From the NCBI GenBank assembly GCA_021373175.1, contig JAJFTE010000117.1, positions 1-46,109 of the forward strand: a stretch of 46,109 nucleotides of DNA, read 5' to 3'. The position numbers and the translations under genes were made by a program. The DNA is from Actinomycetes bacterium. GTDB lineage: Bacteria; Actinomycetota; Coriobacteriia; Anaerosomatales; Anaerosomataceae. The notes beneath the pieces were generated by a model, which worked only from the letters and a program-made list of their open reading frames with translations, made no database searches and was not told where the DNA came from. Below, piece after piece: positions 41,041 through 46,109 of the stretch (position 1 is its first letter; every line of letters starts with the position of its first letter).

Positions 41041-44000
41041 CTACCAGTTCGTTCCGCCGGTGGTGTTCGTGTTGTGGCTCGCGGCGCATGGCGTACCGCC
41101 CAGCACTGAACAGTTGTTCCTAGCGATCGAAGTAGAGTTCCAGGTGTACTGACTCACGTACGTGTCCGTCGAAACCCCGAGATACGAGTACCGCGCAGGC
41201 ATGGTGCTGTTGCCATCGCCTATGAGTCGGCTCAACTTGCCGCCATGCGGCACGATGATGTGACAGCGATAGCACGCTGCGGATGAGTGGTTTCCGGCAC
41301 CGGCCGAGTGCGCTGTTTGGTTCTGGAAGCCGTTGTGGCATTTGTCGCACAGGATGCCGGTTTGTGTTCCCGCGGCCAGTCCGTTCACCGTGTAGGCCGC
41401 GTCATCGCCGTTGCCAAGAATGCCGTCGACTCCCGGGTAGATGGGCCAGTAGCCCTTGAGGACATGCGGAATCGAAGACCCGTGCGGCCCCATCGCAGCA
41501 GGAGTGGCCAGCGAGTCTCCGTGACAATCGGAACACGTCATCGTCTGGGTGCCGACGTTCTGCCAGGCCGCGTCCATCCACGAGGGGTCCAGCGCTTTGG
41601 TGGAGCCGAGCGCGCCCATTACCGGGTGGAACGAACGGTTGGCAGTGTTGAACTCGAGCGCGACATCGGTCCACGCGTTGACGCCCGACCCACCCCAGCT
41701 CGTGAGCGCCGAGTTCGCGCCGATCGTGTGGCACTTGAGGCAGACCTGATACTCATAGGTTGCCGTCTCAACCCACGAATAGGCGCCAGCCGTCGGCGTG
41801 GTCCACTCGGTGCCGGGAAGCGTGACGCTGAGGGCCTGCACGCCCGCAAGGGCGGGGCCCACCCTGTTCCCGTTCGTAGTTCCGACGCTATGTGTGCCCT
41901 TGCCTGCGTCATGCGCATCGTGACAGTCCGTGCACTCGATGTGCTTGTTCGCACTCTGGCCGATATAGGCCAGCGTCTCATCCAGGCGTGAGGCTTTATG
42001 AATGCCCGCGTAGCTGGCAACCTTGTGCCCGTACGGAAGCTGCGTCTGCGCGAAGATCGCAACGGAAGTCGCCGACATCGATGCAACGCCGTACTGGTCC
42101 TTCATGAACGACGCTGTCCACGTGGCGCCCTGGCTGTCGTCCGCCGTGCTGTGACACTTGTAACAGAACTGCTCCTCGTATGGGTTTGTCAGCGTCCCGC
42201 CCAGACGCGCGAGGATGCGCGCCTCGGCGCTCGTGTGGACGCCAAAGTCCGTCAGCGTGCCGCTCACGCCTGACTGCCACGCCTTCGTCAGCGTGTCGTT
42301 GTGGCACTTCACGCAGTTCCCTTTGAAAGTGGAACCAGAGAATGCGGATGCCGCCGTATAGTTGTGTGCCGAGGCGGCGAAAGCAGCGGGCCCGAGAACG
42401 ACCGTGTTGGTCGTTCCAGTACTCGCCTGATCGGCGTTCTGCTTCATGAGTGAGGTCGTGTGACACGACACGCAGACGCCGGGGCTCCCTGCAGTGCCGG
42501 GGGCGATGAAGTCGGTGTTCGTAGCATTGACGCTCGACGCCGAGATGCTGCTGCGCAGGTTGGCGCCCTTGTTCGCGTTGAACTGGTCATGATCCACGTG
42601 ACACGACACGCAGTAGACGTCCGTTGTCGAGGTCGGGTACGACGAGGTCGTGGCAGGAGCATAATCGCCGTCACTCGTGGCAGAGCCCATCACATGATGG
42701 TATGAGCCGAGACGCGCGGCTCCGCCCGTGACGCTTCCGATGTTGTCTTCCATCGGCTGGTATTCAGAATGGCAGCCGTAGCATGCGGTCTTCCCGCTCG
42801 AGACTCCCATCGTGGGAGCGTGAACGTTGGCGGCTCCAGTGCCTGCGTAGCTCTTGCCATGGCAGTCGTAGCAGCTCTTGGTCCCCGCTTGCGCGTGCGA
42901 GTCGACCCCACCGAGCGCCTTGAGGCGCAGGTAGTTCAGGTTCCGAGTGGTCTCCGTGCTCGGCCGGGTCTGGCCCGCAAGCAGCGTCCCGTCTCGGCAA
43001 AGGCCCTGAACGAGCATCGAGGGCGTCGCGTTCGTATACGCGCCGACCGATGAGTCCCAGACCTTCGCGGCTTCGTCGGATGTCGAGTGGCACGTGAAGC
43101 AGAACTCGCGGACGCGGCCCGCAGCGGTCACCACGACACCGGCGCTCACCGTTGCCTCCAGGCTCTGGCCGAGGGTATCGGCAAGCATCATCTTGTTGTT
43201 GCGGGTGGAGCCGTGGGGGTTATGGCAGTCGTAGCACGGCAGCGGCGAGTTGGGGGGCAGCGCAGCGCCCGTCGTCTTGATGCGATGACCGGACGTGACA
43301 TTCGCGTCATCGGGCGTGGTCACCGCGTACCGCTTGATGTCGACCGCACCGGATGCGACCCACGACCCACCGCCGTGGCACAGGAAGCAGGCGGCTGCAT
43401 AGTCGCCGCGTGTGCGATCGGCTGTGACCGTAGAGGTAGCGGGCGCTCCGAACGTGGCCGGCAGGCTGTCGTACCGGCTCGGCCCACGATGCGCCAGGTG
43501 GCAGTAGCGGCAGTCGCCGGTGACCCGCGGCGTCGTCTGAGCCGGCAGCATGGAGTCCGCCGTCACACCCGGAGGTATCGCGGCATGTCTGTTCTTCGTG
43601 GTGTCGCTGTAGACCGTCGTCCCGGGAAAGGTGCCCGTGACCGGGTAGCCCGATGCGTCACGGGCCGGACCCGCCAACGAAGGATACGGCGTCGCGGTGG
43701 TCGACTTGTACCAGTCCTGGCCGTCGTTGTGACACGCGAGGCACCAGGTGTTGTTCGCGCCGGTCACCGTGTACGTGCCTGACGAGGTGACGACGGAGCG
43801 CACAGGCAAACGCCGATCGGTGACGTAATCGGAGTGCGGTGAGTGACAGCTCGAACAGCGGTTGCTCAGATCGAACGCCGAGCCCGCCGTCTCGGTAGCA
43901 TCCTCGACCCTGTGGCCGCTCTGAAGGGCGAACGAGTTGTTCGCTCCTGTCTTGACGTTGGTCGAGGCACCCGCGCCGTCGTGGCACGAGTAGCACGCGG

Positions 44001-44190
44001 CGATCTCGCCCGACGTGCCCTCGGTGGTGACGACCGAGAAGAGGAAGTCTTCGCCGGGGGACCGGTGAATCGTGTGGCAGTTCGCGCACAGGGTCGTTGC
44101 GGCGCTGTATCCGCCGTGAGGCAGCGCAGCGAAGGCCGGGGCCGGCACGAGGAAAAACACGAATAGGGCGACAACAACCGCCGCCCACAT
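41041..44190 (-). CDS. Secreted multiheme c-type cytochrome with 19 CxxCH motifs
   Basis: A 1049-residue exported protein. The signal peptide is about residues 1-21 (VVVALFVFFLVPAPAFA). Nineteen CxxCH heme motifs run from CANCH (about residue 35) through CYSCH, CSSCH, CLACH, CRYCH, CFLCH, CYDCH, CFTCH, CYDCH, CYGCH, CVSCH, CVSCH, CVKCH, CYKCH, CTDCH, CLKCH, CSDCH, CDKCH, to CYRCH (about 985). No transmembrane helix follows. After the last heme come about 60 residues with CSVLGGTPCAASH, a motif like CxxCH with Ser in place of the second Cys. Domains of the doubled-CXXCH / cytochrome c3-like type are likely. Its place next to ccsA-resB suggests electron transfer across the envelope to an acceptor outside; partners and acceptor are unknown. 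ATG start at 44190. Confidence 0.93.
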   Translation of the reverse strand: MWAAVVVALFVFFLVPAPAFAALPHGGYSAATTLCANCHTIHRSPGEDFLFSVVTTEGTSGEIAACYSCHDGAGASTNVKTGANNSFALQSGHRVEDATETAGSAFDLSNRCSSCHSPHSDYVTDRRLPVRSVVTSSGTYTVTGANNTWCLACHNDGQDWYKSTTATPYPSLAGPARDASGYPVTGTFPGTTVYSDTTKNRHAAIPPGVTADSMLPAQTTPRVTGDCRYCHLAHRGPSRYDSLPATFGAPATSTVTADRTRGDYAAACFLCHGGGSWVASGAVDIKRYAVTTPDDANVTSGHRIKTTGAALPPNSPLPCYDCHNPHGSTRNNKMMLADTLGQSLEATVSAGVVVTAAGRVREFCFTCHSTSDEAAKVWDSSVGAYTNATPSMLVQGLCRDGTLLAGQTRPSTETTRNLNYLRLKALGGVDSHAQAGTKSCYDCHGKSYAGTGAANVHAPTMGVSSGKTACYGCHSEYQPMEDNIGSVTGGAARLGSYHHVMGSATSDGDYAPATTSSYPTSTTDVYCVSCHVDHDQFNANKGANLRSSISASSVNATNTDFIAPGTAGSPGVCVSCHTTSLMKQNADQASTGTTNTVVLGPAAFAASAHNYTAASAFSGSTFKGNCVKCHNDTLTKAWQSGVSGTLTDFGVHTSAEARILARLGGTLTNPYEEQFCYKCHSTADDSQGATWTASFMKDQYGVASMSATSVAIFAQTQLPYGHKVASYAGIHKASRLDETLAYIGQSANKHIECTDCHDAHDAGKGTHSVGTTNGNRVGPALAGVQALSVTLPGTEWTTPTAGAYSWVETATYEYQVCLKCHTIGANSALTSWGGSGVNAWTDVALEFNTANRSFHPVMGALGSTKALDPSWMDAAWQNVGTQTMTCSDCHGDSLATPAAMGPHGSSIPHVLKGYWPIYPGVDGILGNGDDAAYTVNGLAAGTQTGILCDKCHNGFQNQTAHSAGAGNHSSAACYRCHIIVPHGGKLSRLIGDGNSTMPARYSYLGVSTDTYVSQYTWNSTSIARNNCSVLGGTPCAASHNTNTTGGTNW

Positions 44191-44436
44191 GCACGCGGAG
44201 TCGAGGCTCCCGTGTTCGTGATGTCCAATTCGCCTGTTCGCTCAGTCACGTCCTTCGCGGTGACACTCCGGAGAGGCTGCGTTGGCGGCATGTCGCATCG
44301 TGGTTTCCGCACGTGCACGACACGTGTACGTTGACCCCCCGGCGTGCCCTGTATGCCTTCTCCATTCTCTCAGACGCGGCGGCGAACCGCCACCTGCTGG
44401 AGCGCTATTTCCGCACTTCATAGTGGTTAACTGCGT
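44191..44436 (-). promoter_or_regulatory. 246-base leader upstream of the 19-heme cytochrome
   Basis: No gene is seen here. On the minus strand it holds, in order from the NHL gene end, a stem with a TTCG loop (44378-44391, arms GGCGG/CCGCC), which could end the NHL transcript, then two CACGTG palindromes 11 bases apart (44310-44315 and 44321-44326), then a smaller hairpin with arms GTCAC/GTGAC (about 44230-44260). A structured 5' leader or a one-turn-spaced operator pair would fit. A c-di-GMP-I riboswitch was considered and not called. Confidence 0.4.
44310..44326. repeat. Two CACGTG palindromes one helical turn apart
   Basis: CACGTG at 44310-44315 and 44321-44326, separated by CACGA, so centres are 11 bp apart. 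The two also pair as a hairpin in RNA. It lies about 120 bases upstream of the cytochrome start, where a regulator site would be expected. Confidence 0.45.
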
Positions 44437-45429
44437 TCAGTCCGATACTCGCATATTGAATACGACGACCCTGCCGGCCTGGGCGTCCGTCACATATACA
44501 CGGCCGGTCGACGCCACCCATGTGGTACCTCTCGGACTACCGAGCGAGCCCTCAGAATCCGTGCTGCCGTCGATCACGTCGACAGGGGCTCCCGCCGGGC
44601 TGAGCAGCTTGACAACGCGCTGGAACGTGTCCACCACCAGGAGATCGCCCGCGATACCGACCCCCACTCCTCGCGGAAGCGCGAACGAGCCGGGGAACGT
44701 GCCTTTCGTGGTGCCCGTGGCGATGTCGAACATCACCATGCGCCCCGCGTTCGAGTCGGTTGCGTAGAGGGTTCCATCAAGCATCACGAGGCCGCCAGCG
44801 TATGCGGCCGTGTTGACAGAACCCTTCACGACGGTGCGGAGATACGCGCCGTCGGAGCCGTACGCCTTGATCGTGAGGTCTCCGCCGTCCGCGACGTAGA
44901 TGGTCTCCCCGTCCACCGCGACGGCGGTCGGCGATTTCACACCGTTCGCCCCGCTCTCGCCGATAACGGTCGCACCCGGCGATTTCGCTTTCGGATCCGC
45001 GTCGAGGATGAGGATTCGTGATCCTGAGTTGTCCACCACCACGAGCCGGTCGGTTCCAAGGGTAGCGATGTCCGAGGGATACGCGGTAGGCGCGCCTGCG
45101 CGGACCGGAAGCACGATAGAACCCTCGTCTTGGCCGCGCAGTCCGAAGACCCTGATGCGGCCCGCGTCCGACTCGGACACGTAGATGTTGCCGGCGCGCG
45201 AGACGATCCCCAGCGGGTTCAGCAGGTTCGGTTCGCCTTCGGCCGGAAACATGCCGGCATAACTGACGGTGGCGGTGCTCTCCTTCGAGAAGCCCACCAG
45301 TTCGACGCCGCCCCGGGGATAGTACAGGAGAACCGCCACCACAATCGCCGCCGCGATGATGATGAGCGCGATGATTCCCAGCAGCGTTCTTGGCCTCACG
45401 CCGCGAGACATGCCCTTGAAGGTAGCCAT
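44437..45429 (-). CDS. Membrane-anchored NHL-type beta-propeller protein
   Basis: A 330-residue protein. One N-terminal helix (RTLLGIIALIIIAAAIVVAVLLYY, about residues 15-38) anchors a propeller domain with repeated blades of the NHL type: NPLGIVSRAGNIYVSESDAGRIRVFG, YPSDIATLGTDRLVVVDNSGSRILILD, SPTAVAVDGETIYVADGG, LPRGVGVGIAGDLLVVDTFQRVVKLL, and SPRGTTWVASTGRVYVTDAQAGRVVVF (each blade given in outline). Five to six blades fit. Such propellers often sit beside multiheme cytochromes and may act as docking modules. ATG at 45429. The gene lies between two cytochrome genes. Confidence 0.9.
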   Translation of the reverse strand: MATFKGMSRGVRPRTLLGIIALIIIAAAIVVAVLLYYPRGGVELVGFSKESTATVSYAGMFPAEGEPNLLNPLGIVSRAGNIYVSESDAGRIRVFGLRGQDEGSIVLPVRAGAPTAYPSDIATLGTDRLVVVDNSGSRILILDADPKAKSPGATVIGESGANGVKSPTAVAVDGETIYVADGGDLTIKAYGSDGAYLRTVVKGSVNTAAYAGGLVMLDGTLYATDSNAGRMVMFDIATGTTKGTFPGSFALPRGVGVGIAGDLLVVDTFQRVVKLLSPAGAPVDVIDGSTDSEGSLGSPRGTTWVASTGRVYVTDAQAGRVVVFNMRVSD

Positions 45430-45546
45430 ATCAGTCCGATCGATGCTTCGGCGTTCATCCCGACACGCGATGGCACGCGAACGTGGCCTCACAACCACCC
45501 TAGCACCATCGGACGTCTGTGACTCGCGGCTGAGGCACCCGACTGC

Positions 45547-46109
45547 CTAGAGCGCCGACCGCACGTGGCACTTCGCGCAATATGTGGGCTCGTGGCACTG
45601 GAAGCAGGGCTCAGCGCCCTTCTTCTGCACGACGACGAAGTGCTGCGGTAGCCACGACTTGTTCGGGTTTCCGTCGGGGTGGTGGCACGCGTTGCAGAAC
45701 TCGGTCGCGGAGGCGTTCTTCGTGCCTGGCGTGGCGTGACAGTTCGCGCAGACCGTCGGCTCCTTCTTGCCAAGCGCACCGTGGCTCTTGGTGAAATCGG
45801 CGGGGTGCGGCATCTCGAGGCCGTGGCAGTCGTTGCAGAACGTGTTCAGGTCGTGACAGGTACTGCAGTAGTTGACAGCGTCCACCGAGACAAGCGCCAG
45901 CGCTTCGGCCGTGCTCTCGCCCTTTCCCTCGGCGGCACCGGAGGCCTCCTCGGCAGACGTCGCAGCCTCGAGCACCGGCTTGCCGGTCGCCCTGTCGATC
46001 CTCGCGAGGGCGAGTTTGGCGTGCCCCTTGGGATAGAAGCCGGTCACGCCATGGTTCGCCGGCTTGAGCTTGAAGTCGGCGGGGTGGCAGGTGGAGCACG
46101 TGCCGGACG
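45547..46109 (-). CDS. Multiheme cytochrome c, partial (runs off the right edge)
   Basis: The C-terminal 187 residues of a cytochrome. Seven CxxCH motifs are visible: CSTCH (at the edge, about 46090), CSTCH, CNDCH, CANCH, CNACH, CFQCH and CAKCH, ending with CHVRSAL. Between the first and second is a long linker with an Ala/Glu-rich stretch (ATSAEEASGAAEGKGES). The frame stays open to base 46109, so the N-terminus with any signal or anchor is outside the window. A GTG at 46047 is internal and not the true start, since a heme motif precedes it. Heme spacing and the CFQCHEPTYCAKCH ending recall cytochrome c3-like/NrfH-related families, without a firm match. Confidence 0.92.
   Translation of the reverse strand, partial: SGTCSTCHPADFKLKPANHGVTGFYPKGHAKLALARIDRATGKPVLEAATSAEEASGAAEGKGESTAEALALVSVDAVNYCSTCHDLNTFCNDCHGLEMPHPADFTKSHGALGKKEPTVCANCHATPGTKNASATEFCNACHHPDGNPNKSWLPQHFVVVQKKGAEPCFQCHEPTYCAKCHVRSAL

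Noticed and set aside
44191-44436. c-di-GMP-I (GEMM) riboswitch in the cytochrome leader
   Set aside because: Short stretches (AAACC, ACGCAGCC) resemble the consensus and the context is typical, but the tetraloop, receptor and closing helix could not be fitted by eye. A covariance search with the GEMM model would decide.
6098-46109. CRISPR arrays, insertion sequences, integrases, attachment sites, replication origin
   Set aside because: No repeat-spacer pattern, transposase or recombinase frame, tRNA-edge duplication, or dnaA-box cluster was found by eye on either strand.

Overview
The window is high-GC bacterial chromosome, gene-dense, with short ATGA/GTGA overlaps, frequent GTG and TTG starts, and almost every gene on the minus strand. 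Only a chemoreceptor gene (16030-18009) and one STAS gene (31646-31999) are on plus. Gene content (a complex I operon without NuoEFG, RicT/YaaT-family protein, two-subunit class I fumarase, menaquinone methyltransferase, HypA/HypB, Ccs-type cytochrome c maturation, very large multiheme cytochromes) suggests an anaerobic, menaquinone-using, cytochrome-rich actinobacterium, perhaps of the Coriobacteriia / OPB41-like lineages. That placement is an inference from gene content, not a phylogeny.

Layout. 46-766: an MNT nucleotidyltransferase / HEPN pair resembling a toxin-antitoxin module. 809-6097: lysA, argS, a small protein like zinc-dependent phospholipase C, rlmH and an HtrA-type protease. 6208-15719: an 11-gene nuo operon, transcribed nuoA-B-C-D-H-I-J-K-L-M-N, with no nuoE, F or G. 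15720-16029: divergent promoter region. 16030-18009: methyl-accepting chemotaxis protein, then a 28-bp palindrome and tRNA-Thr(CGT). 18168-24893: one tight operon, mdh, fumarase alpha, an MFS transporter, fumarase beta, tmk, holB, yaaT. 24990-28182: a shortened nitrilase-like protein without the usual catalytic residues, and an archaeal-looking DNA topoisomerase I. 28284-31094: tatA, tatC, hypA, hypB and an HD-domain gene. 31191-31999: two divergent STAS genes. 32072-34915: a TPR membrane protein, a small membrane protein, an RseC-like protein and an amidohydrolase. 34989-37489: menG/ubiE and a B12-binding-like radical SAM protein. 37612-38268: a divergent Rex-like regulator with its own promoter and possible operator. 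38386-46109: a cytochrome locus with two lipoproteins, a frame-broken small ORF, CcsA, ResB, a secreted 19-heme cytochrome, a membrane-anchored beta-propeller protein, and a second multiheme cytochrome running off the right edge.

How the parts fit. The truncated complex I, malate dehydrogenase and fumarase, menaquinone methylation, Tat export and nickel insertion for hydrogenase, Ccs heme attachment, and large exported cytochromes together describe anaerobic electron transport ending outside or at the surface of the cell. The Rex-like regulator, lying between quinone-related genes and the cytochrome locus, is a plausible redox switch. The most unusual items are the 19-heme cytochrome locus, the Rex-like protein with a lost nucleotide motif and a C-terminal cysteine cluster, the archaeal-type topoisomerase, fumarase genes split by a transporter, and two neighbouring small genes that each look broken by one extra base.
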